A stretch of DNA of 21,272 bases, from positions 1-21,272 of the forward strand of contig JADGJH010000313.1 of the NCBI GenBank assembly GCA_027596945.1, written 5' to 3'. The notes beneath the pieces were generated by a model. The model did not search any database. It saw nothing but the letters and a program-made list of their open reading frames with translations, and had not been told where the DNA came from. The position numbers were made by a program, and so were the translations under genes. Origin of the DNA: Physocladia obscura (lineage: Eukaryota > Chytridiomycota > Chytridiomycetes > Chytridiales > Chytriomycetaceae). Below are positions 9,020 to 17,883 of this stretch, in pieces (positions within the stretch are counted from its first letter, which is position 1; every line of letters begins with the position of its first letter).

Positions 9020-9960
9020 CATGTCGACTTTTTTATTCACATTAAGAAGTTTTGTACCTTCTAATCCACCATCTACAATTTTTAATTTTGGAGCTGGCGT
9101 GAATTTCTTTGCAATTAACCCATCTTTCAACCAAGTTTCGAACACTAACAAAAGTCACTTGCACGTTACACCGGTTGTGAAGACGTCACACCAAAGCATT
9201 GAAACTAAACTGTGCAGTTGCAAGCTTTGCGGTTGCACTTGCCGGCTTTGAATTAAGAACTTTGACACAAGAATGAAGGTCTCCAGTCGCAAGATACCCT
9301 AAATCAATTACAGCATTTTTGGTTTTTGTGGTAGCAATAACGTCTTCAACCACCGTTGGAGACTTGTAATCAAAAAACTGACAGATTCTTTTGACGGCGC
9401 AAGAGAAGTGAGATATTCACGGTTTTTTTGCAGATACAGTTGCGTAGACAACAAAGCCTAGACGAGTGGGGATTTGAAGAACATTGCTATCAATACTGCT
9501 GCTGGCACCTCACATAAGAATTGGAGTCTTGAAGTTTGCAAACGTTTCGAAATTGGCTTGTGTAATTCCAAGTTGAGAGGTGTGCACAGCCATCGGAGGA
9601 AGGGCAGCTTCAATGAAAGAAAGCTCATCTGGAATTGGGGAAACAAGTTCCTCTGGGACGAGGACAAATTCCTGGAATCCGCCGTAATCTGGAGATCCGT
9701 TGTCATCGAAAGCGAGTGTAAAACGCAAAAACACGTGTGCCGATTGGCAGGTTGTCAACTTCAGTTCTGGTTTTAGAAATGATTCCGCCAATATCGTATC
9801 CGAATATGGCAGGAAATTTTGCAACCGAAAATCCCATGTCTCTTTGAATATAGTCGACAGGGTTCAAAGCAATTGCTTTCCCTTGGAGAATAACTTCGCC
9901 TTAACCGGGAGTTGGAGTTGTGCGACTGACAACTCTAAGTTCACCAGTTTGTGCTACAGA
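9020..9960 (-). pseudogene. Decayed tandem paralogue of the MDR oxidoreductase
   Basis: The same family as 7797-8854 is readable over almost its full length on the minus strand: VVSRTTPTPG, a TAA, GEVILQGKAIALNPVDYIQRD, FPAIFGYDIGGII, then a frame change near 9725. DYGGFQEFVLVPEELVSPIP and LPPMAVHTSQLGI follow, then a TGA where the paralogue has Trp. The Rossmann block reads GASSSIDSNVLQIPTRLGF (the Gly of GxxxxxG replaced by Asp). A further TGA occurs after SAKKP, then PTVVEDVIA, and the end reads TWLKDGLIAKKFTPAPKIKI and VDGGLEG in another frame. No initiator ATG is seen. At least three stops and two or more frame changes make it a pseudogene. The head-to-tail position and close similarity indicate tandem duplication. 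CpG content remains host-like, unlike in the transposon relics. Confidence 0.9.
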
Positions 9961-10348
9961 AAAATTGTGTAAAAGAATAAAATCAAGTTTTTATTAGCTA
10001 ATCTTTGATTCCTGAAAGTTACAGTTGATACAGTGGCTTGCGAATTGAGTTACAGAAAATTTTCATTTCACATTTTTGCAACCTATTTTACAAACCCAAA
10101 CATAGTTGCATTATGAACTCAAGAATACTTTAATAAGCCTTGTAAAGGGCTGTTCATACGCTTAGTTGAGAAAAGGATCAACGAGATGGCCAATTCATGG
10201 CTTCAACGAAATAAAAGGAAGAAACACAAAACAGAAACAAAAAACTACAAAACAAATGATAAAAAAGAATAAAAACTAAAAACACAAATAAAAAAAATTC
10301 TCTTGAAGGGATAAAAAAAGAGAGAAAAAAAGAAGAAAAAAAATTCAA
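9961..10348. other. AT-rich intergenic region
   Basis: No gene is seen. The right part (about 10195-10345) is a strongly A-rich run on + (T-rich on the transcribed minus strand), directly after the CK2 beta stop codon, so it probably contains that gene's 3' untranslated region and poly(A) site. Confidence 0.5.
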
Positions 10349-12133
10349 TCAATCATCCCCAAAAATATCTTCATCCATATTCTCTTCATCAACCCGATAC
10401 ATCCCAACCTCCATGCTCCGCGCGACAATACCATCTCCCGCCCCCAAATCAACTCCGTCCTTCCATCTCAACCAACCCATCCGCGGACCCGTCTGCGATC
10501 GCTCACTGAGCCGGAACCCAAACAGTCGCGGCACATAGACACGATAATTTGGAAGCTTTGCCAGCGCAATTGGCTGCGGATCGTCGTCGCCGCCATCTTC
10601 TGCTCTTGTTGTTGCAGCTGTTGCTTCCTGTGACACAGCTTCAGATGCGGATTTTGCGGGTGTGATTACAGGGGGGATCAGCTGCGGATATGTGTTGTAA
10701 AGAAGGTGTGGGAATGTGGTTCCGAAAAACGCGCCATCAATGTTTTGGAATTTCGCCTTTTATTTTATTTTTTTATTTGTTATTTCCAGAAGTTATTGCT
10801 TTCTTTTAAATTTATTATTCCCTCACCTCTCGCGGATGATACAAGTCACAGCATCTCACGCAAAACATTTTGACAGTATCAACGCTCGGTTGATCGCTTC
10901 GTCCACATGGAAGAACAGATGCGCCACCACACCCTTCCCGAGGACAAGCACCGAAATCGGCTTCAGCAAGTCGATCGGACATAACGCCCAGACCGCCTTT
11001 CGTAAGCAAGAATCTTTGATGAATTAATCCATATAGCATTTCTGCGCTGGATTCAATCAGCGAGAGTTGAGCTGGAGTTGGTTGTGGGTCGAGTTCGAGA
11101 TCGAGGATCATGTCTAATGCTTCGTTGTAGAGAAGGACGAGTGTGTTTAGACCTGTTAGATTGAAATCGTCTTTTATGAATTCTTCTGACACTTCGATAA
11201 AAAATTCGTGGCCTTTTTCAAAATGTATATTGTTAACTATATTGATACTATAATAGTCAGTACCTGGAAGCGAACAGAACCAATAAATCCAAGATACCGC
11301 CGAAGATTCTTCTGAGCTGCCAGAGCTGGATGCAGAATCGGCTGCATTATTTATTTGATTATTTATAAGTAATTGGCGATTAATTTCAAATATTTGAAAA
11401 ACACAATAACTGCTGAACACAAAAAATAAAATAAAAAAAAATCGACAAAAAAATAGTTTGAAAGACAGTAAAACTTTGTGGGGCTTGAGTAAATACCTTC
11501 GACAAAATCTTCCTCCTCTTCTTCCTCATCGTCATCATCATTTCCACCGCCGCCATTACCCATAATTCCTCCGAATAAATCGTTATTATTCGTGTTGCTA
11601 CCACCGCCGCCTCCACTCACACCGCCAGTAGATTTCGAAAAGTAAAAGTTGCTTCCACCGCCGCCAGATTGTCCCACTGATGAATGTGAGAGATGAGTAG
11701 CTTGCTGTTTTGATCTTAGACGCAATAATGGCGTGCTGTCGTGGCGGCTTGCTTTGGCGCGAGACGCAACCAAATGCGGCACAGATTCTTTGTCGCTGTC
11801 AGTGCCATTGGCGACGTCGTTGTTGATTTCGTTATCGTTGTTATTGTGGTTATCGTCGTCGTTGCTGCTGCTTAGCTCGGCTGGGGGTATCTGCCGATAA
11901 TCGGCTGAGAAAGGGTTGGGATGCGAGCCATCGTAGCAAAAGATTGTTTTGCTGTTCTTGTTGTAGTGGTTGTCAATGGCGGCGTTTTTGTTGCTGTTGT
12001 TGTCATTATATTTGGCGGCGAACAAGTTTACCATCACCACTGCTGACTTTTCAGACATGGCAATCGTTTTTTGTACGTGCGTTTTCGCAATCCTCGTTGT
12101 TGCATCCGGCGGCAATCCAGCAAGTGGGGTCAT
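10349..12133 (-). CDS. CKB1: Casein kinase II regulatory subunit beta, with long N-terminal extension
   Basis: This is the regulatory subunit of the CK2 tetramer, which binds the catalytic alpha chains and directs substrates. Four exons fit by phase: 11497-12133, 11264-11341, 10827-11212, 10349-10756; introns 155, 51 and 70 nt. The spliced product is about 502 residues (477 if the ATG at 12058 is used), against about 215-280 usual. Exon 1 encodes an Asn/Asp/Gly-rich region ending DDDDEEEEEEDFVEG. The conserved core then reads SWIYWFCSLPG, HEFFIEVSEEFIKDDFNLTG, ALDMILDLE, AEMLYGLIHQRFLLTKGG, and the dimerising zinc ribbon CPREGC...CVRCC (all four Cys kept). YHPRE joins AKFQNIDGAFFGTTFPHLL, and VPRLFGFRLS, GPRMGWLRW and an acidic tail follow. 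The acidic loop usual after LDLE is short here. Symbol by homology (yeast CKB1, animal CSNK2B). The true start is uncertain. Confidence 0.92.
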
Positions 12134-12239
12134 TCTTGAAAACAACAAATTCAATGTTCAGGTCACTTGTTTTCGAATACAGAAAATTTGTGAAAAACAG
12201 TAACTATGTATTTTAACATTATAACTCTAATGTAATCGA
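12134..12239 (-). promoter_or_regulatory. Compact intergenic spacer upstream of CK2 beta
   Basis: Only about 106 bp separates the stop codon of the membrane-protein gene (12240) from the first in-frame ATG of CK2 beta (12133). It must hold the 3' end of one gene and the promoter of the next, unless the transcripts overlap. No clear TATA element is visible. If translation starts at 12058 the spacer is about 180 bp. Confidence 0.45.
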
Positions 12240-13616
12240 CTACTTTTGGTTTTTATACTTGAAAAAGATGTCCATCAGATCGTCCTTTAACCCTCTCCAA
12301 GACGATCCAATCGATGACGTCATGGAAGCAGTACGATCTGCGGCTCTCTCGTCGCCTTTTCTCCCAGAACGGATGTGAATTTCCGGAAGCTGGTACACTT
12401 TTGGCGAATCTACACGAGCATCAGCAGCAATACCTGAACGCGGGATGTCCAGGCGCGCGCTTGGACGTGGAATTGAAGGAGCAGATATGACAGACTGGTT
12501 TTGCGACGACTGAGACACAGGCGTCTTAGGAAGCGCCTCTGATGGTGGGCGCATAAGCGATGGATACGATGATAACTGTTTTCGTTGTAAACTTGCGTCA
12601 AAACTGTAGCTATCGTCAGCCTCTCCTCCAAGTTGGTGTTCGTCATCATTACTGCCGTCTTCGTTGTGATAATAATTGCTTGGATGCCGTCCATTCAAAG
12701 CAATGTTGAGTCTTGTATTCATGTTTGTTCTCTCTATGAGACTGTCCTGCATTTCATCGGAGCTGTCGCTCGGTTCGTATTTGCTTGGATTATTCATGCG
12801 GCGACGACGATGCCACCAGATGCACCATCCAAAAGCCAGCAGCAGCACAACAATTAGCGTAACAACGACCGGAATCATTGGCGACGAAACACTTGCAGAT
12901 GTGGAGGAAACGGTCGTAGCGGTTGTGTTATCAACTGATCCATCTGACGGAATAGAAGTTGTAGTATATAAACTCGAACAGCCCAGTTGAAGCGTGCTTC
13001 CTGCAGGACTAACATTTGTGATGAGCCAGCTCTTTATACGTGTACGATCAATTCCAGCTTGTGAGAACGGCATCTGAAAGTGGGTATTTTAAAAATCATT
13101 CATTTGGAAAATGAAATTCAATCACCCCACCACAAAACTTTCATATTCGTCTACAGCTGAGAACCGGGCAATATCAGCGCTGTGGAACACAACGTCTTGA
13201 TTGCCATCAACAGCGGTGCAGGTTCCATTAATAAACATCTGAATATGCACATCAAAAGTAACATCTATTTGCTGTGAAGCAACAATAAGCTGGATGCCGT
13301 CATAGTCATAGCCCCAGGTCGGCGTGCATTTCCCATAAACGTTCAAATCGGCGTAAATAAACTGAGAAGAGTTGCCGAACGTGAATGACACGGAACCGAG
13401 AGTGGCACCAGACTGGGTTGTGATGTATTTGTTTGAAATTGAATGTAGATCGCCAAACGTTGCACCCAGGTTGTTGACAATTTGGCCTTGTGACCAGAAT
13501 GTCGCCATGTTTGGCGGATCCGAGCATACGTTTGTGATTGGAAGATCAGTGCATTGCGGACACGCGGCTGTGCCCGTCGCAACTGCAAGAATAGAAAGCA
13601 GTGTGCCAACTTCCAT
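12240..13616 (-). CDS. Single-pass membrane protein with signal peptide, unknown function
   Basis: Two exons (13131-13616 and 12240-13073) give about 439 residues. The ATG at 13616 starts a signal peptide (MEVGTLLSILAVATGTAA) followed by CPQC. The outer region of about 200 residues has several Cys, NSS, NGT and NTT sequons, and WSQGQIVNNLGATFGDLHS. A Ser/Thr-rich stalk (TTTSIPSDGSVDNTTATTVS) leads to a membrane span at about residues 227-249 (VVTLIVVLLLAFGWCIWW), an HRRRRM stop-transfer and a polar cytoplasmic tail rich in Ser/Pro with LPKTPVS and DSPKVYQLP. The overall shape resembles fungal wall or surface sensors, but no WSC or other named domain is seen, so that is only an analogy. The intron (13074-13130, 57 nt) has a weak GTGGGG donor and a good TTTCAG acceptor. 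A donor three bases away (GTGGTG) is equally possible and would drop one Val. Confidence 0.8.
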
Positions 13617-13708
13617 TGATTGCAAAATTTTTATTTTTTACTTTTCATTTTCATTTCCATGAAAATTTTTTAATTTTTTTTAATTTTTTTTTTAAAGTTA
13701 CATTTTAA
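13617..13708 (-). promoter_or_regulatory. Short A/T-rich spacer before the membrane-protein gene
   Basis: A 92-bp spacer lies between the RING-CH stop (13709) and the ATG at 13616. On the minus strand it is nearly pure A/T with long A runs (13655-13700). It presumably serves as promoter and as the upstream gene's 3' end. No specific site is claimed. Confidence 0.4.
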
Positions 13709-14479
13709 TCACGGCGCATCAACAGCAAGAACGCGACGCCGCACCCGTCCACCAGCAAACATTGCAATCAACACAACAGTTTCAACGGCAAACCACCAAC
13801 TAACACATAAGATGGCTGCACTGGCCCAAATCACTGGCACCTTTCTCACCCCCTCCACACCACTACTACTGGCACCCCTGAAAAACACTTCGCCCACACC
13901 TGCTGCTGCACTACTACCACTACTGCCATAAGCACCGGCATCACTTACAACTCCCCCCCAAGACGCCACCGCCGCAGTCGCCGCAGTCATATTGTCGGCA
14001 ATTATACTGACAGAACTAAAAGTAATCACACTCATACACAATACCATCGTCACCACAGATCCGCGCAACGATGCATCTGCAAGCACAACCTGTACGCGCG
14101 GGACCACCGTCTCTATAACCGCATACACGTCGCCGCACCGCGTGCACTTGAACGATCGTTCCTCTCCTGTGCTTATTCTCGCGTTAGGGAGGGAAGTCAG
14201 GTATCTGTCGATACAGGTCTGGTGGATGTATTGCAGGTCCGGGTCTTTGCAGCCGAGACAAACGCGAATTAGGGGGTCGGTTTGCGTTTCCGTTGGTTCC
14301 CAGCAGCACCAGCAGCGGCCTTTGATGATGACGGTGGTGTTTTTGATGTAATTTGAAGGGGTTAGGTTTGCAAAAGAATTGTTTTTGCTTGCAGACTGTG
14401 GTTGTGGTGGCGACAGCAACAGTAATTGCATTTGCAGCGAGACTTGCTGTTGTTCTTGTGATTGAATACTCAGTTCCAT
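13709..14479 (-). CDS. RING-CH (MARCH-type) membrane E3 ubiquitin ligase candidate
   Basis: An uninterrupted frame of 256 residues starts at the ATG at 14479 (the TTG before it is not a likely start). A Gln/Leu/Ser-rich N-terminus precedes a complete C4HC3 RING-CH domain at about residues 56-115: C-x2-C (CWCC), C-x2-C (CLGC), H-x2-C (HQTC) and C-x2-C (CTRC), with the family signature DPLIRVCLGCKDPDLQYIHQ. Two hydrophobic stretches follow, VVTMVLCMSVITF and VIWASAAILCVSWWF with VETVVLIAMF, separated by an Ala/Gly/Ser-rich loop, and the protein ends with a basic RVRRR tail. Proteins with this order ubiquitinate membrane targets, and the role here is inferred from domain order only. A remnant of a related RING-CH domain lies at 17451-17597 on the other strand. 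Upstream, 14480-14764 is AT-rich and must hold its promoter, though no clear element is seen. Confidence 0.85.
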   Translation of the reverse strand: MELSIQSQEQQQVSLQMQLLLLSPPQPQSASKNNSFANLTPSNYIKNTTVIIKGRCWCCWEPTETQTDPLIRVCLGCKDPDLQYIHQTCIDRYLTSLPNARISTGEERSFKCTRCGDVYAVIETVVPRVQVVLADASLRGSVVTMVLCMSVITFSSVSIIADNMTAATAAVASWGGVVSDAGAYGSSGSSAAAGVGEVFFRGASSSGVEGVRKVPVIWASAAILCVSWWFAVETVVLIAMFAGGRVRRRVLAVDAP

Positions 14480-14764
14480 CAATTACTTCCTGATTTTGGT
14501 TATTTTAAATATAGTTTGATTCCAAAAATATCTACACGCAGAACACTAATCCATAAATACATTGGAAATCCCCGAAAAATACAACAAAAATAACAATTTT
14601 GCAAATTTGTGAAAGTGAATGTGAAGATGGATGTCAAATAATACTTTCAGTCCACAAAAAATAAAAATAAAATGAAGATCAACCAAATCCTGTTAGTAGA
14701 GCAAAGCGCTTGACATAAACACAAGCAACAAATAAAGCTTTTTTTATTACAAAAATGTGTTCTA

Positions 14765-15590
14765 AGGTTGGGAATTCAACAAGCTATTTGCTTTTGTCGC
14801 ACCCAACTTTGTTTGAACACCAGCAATTTGAAATAGCCACAAGATGCATCATGACATGCATTGTATGCTTCAAGTCAATCTGCTGAAGGGATAAATGGAT
14901 TTATCCATCAAACAGGATTTAACAGGCCAACATTCAAAGCTATTCTAGAAGAATTTGGCAAAGACTACATTGTTCAATCAGGACCTGGATTGTGCAGTTG
15001 ACCTCCTAAATTATCAAGGAAGTTGACAGTACCAGAATGTCTTCTATAATGGCTGGCTACATACTGTCTACATAACTGGAGCTCTGTGCTATTGTGCCAA
15101 TGGTACTATTATTTGGGTGTGCCACAATTGTCCTGATTCTTGGAATGACAGGTTATCTCTCTCTTTTTGAAAGTACTGTTATACACACCTACCAGTTTAA
15201 ATATAGTGACAACTTTCATGATTTCTATGCAATACTGATCAATCTGCACTTTTCTCTGCCAAATTATGGAGTTGTTGCTGACTCAGCTTTTCCTGTTTCT
15301 AATGAAATGTTCAACAGGATTATAACTCCACTTAAAATTGGGGATCTGGAATGGTTTCTGTTAAATGATCAAATCTCTGCTGAAGTGGTCAGCTCAGTAA
15401 TTATTAGAATTAGTCAAGTTGCAGAATGTGGAATGGGGGCTTTTGAAAACCCATTTTGGTAACTAACACAAAAGTTGCCTTACAATCAAGATATACAAGA
15501 GGTTTGACGGTGCAATCTTTTTTGCTTGTATAACTTGAGAGTGAGAAGACTGAAAATTAGCCAAATAAGATCCATTTATGAAGAATATTT
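14765..15590 (+). pseudogene. Decayed PIF/Harbinger (HARBI1-like, DDE_4) transposase
   Basis: Blocks appear in family order with stops and frame changes between them. An N-terminal helical region FIHQTGFNRPTFKAILEEFG (about 14898-14958) is followed by SGPGL, then a TGA and PPKLS. GWLHTVYITGALCYCANGTI with HNCPDSWND (about 15052-15150) is next, then YGVVADSAFPVSNEMFNRII with catalytic Asp at 15280-15282, TPLKIGDLEWF, and AECGMGAFE with the final acidic residue at 15445-15447. The C-terminus reads LPYNQDIQE and LYNLRVRRLKISQIRSIYEE (about 15475-15585). The sequence between PPKLS and GWLHT, which normally carries the first catalytic Asp, is mostly missing. The element cannot transpose by itself. 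It faces a Myb/SANT-like gene on the other strand, the usual second gene of this superfamily. Confidence 0.82.
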
Positions 15591-15689
15591 AATTTAATAA
15601 ACACTTTATAACTTTCTTTATATCAAAATCATCAAAAATCAAAAGCCAAAAGGGAACATAAAAACAATAAAAGTATAACCAATTTAATT

Positions 15690-16935
15690 CTTTACAAGAG
15701 CAACAATAATAGACATAAGTTGTTGTTGGCTTTGCTGTTGCTGTAGTTCCAATCTTGCTTTTGCAATCCGCCTGTTGGAATAGAATTTCCATAATCACCA
15801 TTGCTTTTCCCAAGACGGCTTTTGATAGAAAATATACCAGTCCCAGATTTTGCTGTGAGAGATTTTTTTGTTTGTGTTGCTGGCAATGATGGTAAACATG
15901 GCAGTGATCTTGAAGATAAACTATGGCTCACTGAACTTCCAGTTTTTGATGAGGTAAGTCAATGTAATAGATGCTGATCCTGCTGAAGTCTATGCCTGCC
16001 TTCAATAAGACTGCTGCTGATTTTGCGCATTGCTCTTTGATTGCTATCAACAACATTCTCACCATTTTGTCCACAATTCACTGGTTCAATTGTAGTATTT
16101 TTGTCATTTTTAACTTCTTTGGACAGTTTGACTTTTTTGGTTTCTTCTCTGTCTATCCCACTTCTGATTCAGCATCCTAAGTCTCCTACTTCATCATCCC
16201 CACTGGTTTGAGCTTTGATTTCACACCAAATTCCTTTTGCAGCTCTAATTTGATACAGACAGTCAGGATCACCAGTTGGCTTTGTTGACTTCCTCAGAGA
16301 ATTAAATCTCTTGGGTTTATATTGATTATTTAAAAGAATTGATGATGTTAATTTGATGTACCAATTTTGTAAACTGCCAAGTACAATGATCTTTGCCATC
16401 CTTACAGTTGTTATTATAGAGTTCTTCAACCTCCTTCCAAAGATATTCCTCATCTGCTGGGAGGTATTGTCTGATGGCACATAAATTATCTAACAATCAA
16501 AGCACTATTAACAACAAAGACAAACATAACTACACTCACTGTCCTCCTCCTGTTCTGTTATTTCAATTATGCCACATATGGCTTGAATTCCAATTTGCAA
16601 TTCAATTTGAAGTTGGATTGCAATACTGCAATCAATAACTTCTTGTGGCTGTGATGTGGTTGGCTTATTTGTTTGCAGTTGATTAAACTATGATTTCAGT
16701 TGAATTGAGGTATGTCTTTGATTTTCTTGAACTCCAGAATTGAATTGATTTTCAACTCTTGTCCATTTATTCCCACCACTAGGACAATTTTTGTCAACAA
16801 AGTTGATCAAATTGAGTAATATTTTATATAGAAATTTTAAATTACTTGTGATTTCATCTTGATCAAAGTTTGCAGTCCTGCAAGCTCCAGTGAGAGAGCA
16901 CAAAAGTTTTGGTGCTGCCTTTGGCAGAGTGCTAC
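15690..16935 (-). pseudogene. Decayed Myb/SANT-like accessory gene of the Harbinger-type element
   Basis: On the minus strand, starting near 16935: KAAPKLLCSLTGACRTANFD (about 16925-16865), QDEI, a probable intron, then FVDKNCPSGGNKWTRVENQF (about 16800-16740), a SANT-like helix pair. A second module reads RQYLPADEEYLWKEVEELYN (about 16475-16415), followed by KRFNSLRKSTKPTGDPDC (about 16310-16255) and RAAKGIWCEIKAQTSG. Next come a Lys-rich linker (KKVKLSKEVKNDKN), SSLIEGRHRLQQ, LPATQTKKSLTAKSG and finally a coiled-coil-like tail AKARLELQQQQSQQQL ending near 15690. There are several stops and frame changes. In PIF/Harbinger elements such a Myb/SANT protein binds DNA and aids the transposase. 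Its position tail-to-tail with the transposase at 14765-15590 supports one two-gene element. Confidence 0.75.
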
Positions 16936-16984
16936 CAACTGATACCCTTTTTGGATCCTTTTTTTTTTTTTGTTTTATTTGTGA

Positions 16985-17045
16985 TAATTGTGAAAGTGTT
17001 TGTTAACGATTTGTGAAGGCATTTGTGAAGGTATTTGTGAAAATT
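16985..17045. repeat. Short tandem repeat, 12-bp unit
   Basis: The motif TTTGTGAAGGCA is repeated imperfectly about three to four times (16995-17045), variants ending GGTA or AAAT. It sits between the Myb/SANT relic and the foldback element. No function is evident. Confidence 0.55.
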
Positions 17046-17148
17046 TGTTTTGTCTTTTTGATTCATTTTTCGGGGACTTATTATACTTCCATTGAAAAAA
17101 AGTAAGTAATATGGCTTGGGTGAAGGAAAAAAGGAATTTGAAACAATA

Positions 17149-17366
17149 GAGAGATTTTGCAAAAAGGAATTCCTTGTGAGAATTCACTGTGGGACCAATG
17201 AAACTCCTTAAAACAAAGTTTGACAAAACAAATACCTAATGCTTAAATGAACAGGTGCTTTATTAGGATTTCTGAGAAGGATTTTGTTTCATTAAGAGGA
17301 ATTCTAAGAACTTCATGTGGTCTCACAGTGAATTTTCACAAGGAATTCCTTTTTGCAAAATCTCTC
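17149..17366. mobile_element. 218-bp foldback / MITE-like element
   Basis: The left arm 17149-17197 and the reverse complement of 17318-17366 are both 49 nt and match at 47 positions. Both begin GAGAGATTTTGC. CAAT occurs at 17144-17147 (one base before the left arm) and at 17367-17370 (directly after the right arm), a candidate 4-bp target duplication. The inner sequence is also partly self-complementary, so the unit could fold almost end to end. It has no coding capacity, as expected of a non-autonomous element. Which transposase would move it is unknown. Confidence 0.7.
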
Positions 17367-17450
17367 CAATGTGATACAGATGATTTGCTTTTCAGTTCAG
17401 AACTTTATTTGGGTCGGAATGAGTGCAAAGAAGAGTGGCAGACAGCGAAG

Positions 17451-17597
17451 ATGGCACCTGGCAAGAAGCCGCTGGGCTGCTTGGAGGGAGATGGAGAAAT
17501 AGAGGGCAAGGACCGCATTGTGCGCGTATGCCGCAGAAGTCGTGATCCCCACTTGAAGTGGATCCACCAACAGTGCACTGACAAGGAAACAGTGTGA
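17451..17597 (+). pseudogene. RING-CH domain remnant
   Basis: The frame from ATG 17451 to TGA 17595-17597 encodes 48 residues: GCLEGDGEIEGKDRIVRVCR and SRDPHLKWIHQQCTDK. This parallels the intact RING-CH gene on the other strand (IRVCLGCKDPDLQYIHQTC). Of the zinc ligands only one Cys of each early pair, the His and the following Cys remain. The first Cys of pair one is absent, the second of pair two is Ser, and the last pair is lost with the premature end. GC and CpG content are host-like. A pyrimidine-rich run ending in CAG (about 17650-17679) could be a relic splice acceptor, but no convincing downstream exon is seen. Confidence 0.65.
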
Positions 17598-17883
17598 TCT
17601 CTATTACTAGTGTTGGTTCCTAGTACTGCCAATGACATTGCTATCCTTCTTTTTCTTCTTCTTCTTCTTACTCAGCAAGTTGTTATTTTGTTGGTTTTTG
17701 GATATTGTTCAAATTTCTAGAGCTCTGACGATGTAGAAATCAGTTGGCGCGTAAATAAAGTTACAACGGAATTTGAGCTTCTATTTGGATGTGATGCAGT
17801 GAAATTTGTGTGTATTTTTATGCTGAATTTGTACAAGAAAACAATCTAATCAGGTAATAATGGGAATTATTTATCATCGCTTT

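Noticed and set aside
11944..12216. Cys-rich + frames near the CK2 beta start
   Set aside because: They are antisense to Asn/Lys/Ser-rich codons of CK2 beta exon 1; Cys runs are an artefact of the GTT/GCT repeats.
12633..12990. Hydrophobic + frames across the membrane-protein gene
   Set aside because: They are antisense to the transmembrane and stalk codons of 12240-13073; the real gene is on -.
15094..15180. Hydrophobic start of the + frame as a membrane protein
   Set aside because: It is the Harbinger block GTIIWVCHNCPDSWND read one base out of frame; the true protein pattern is in the neighbouring frame.
15971..16180. Hydrophobic + frame as a small membrane protein
   Set aside because: It is antisense to the Lys-rich linker of the Myb/SANT-like relic.
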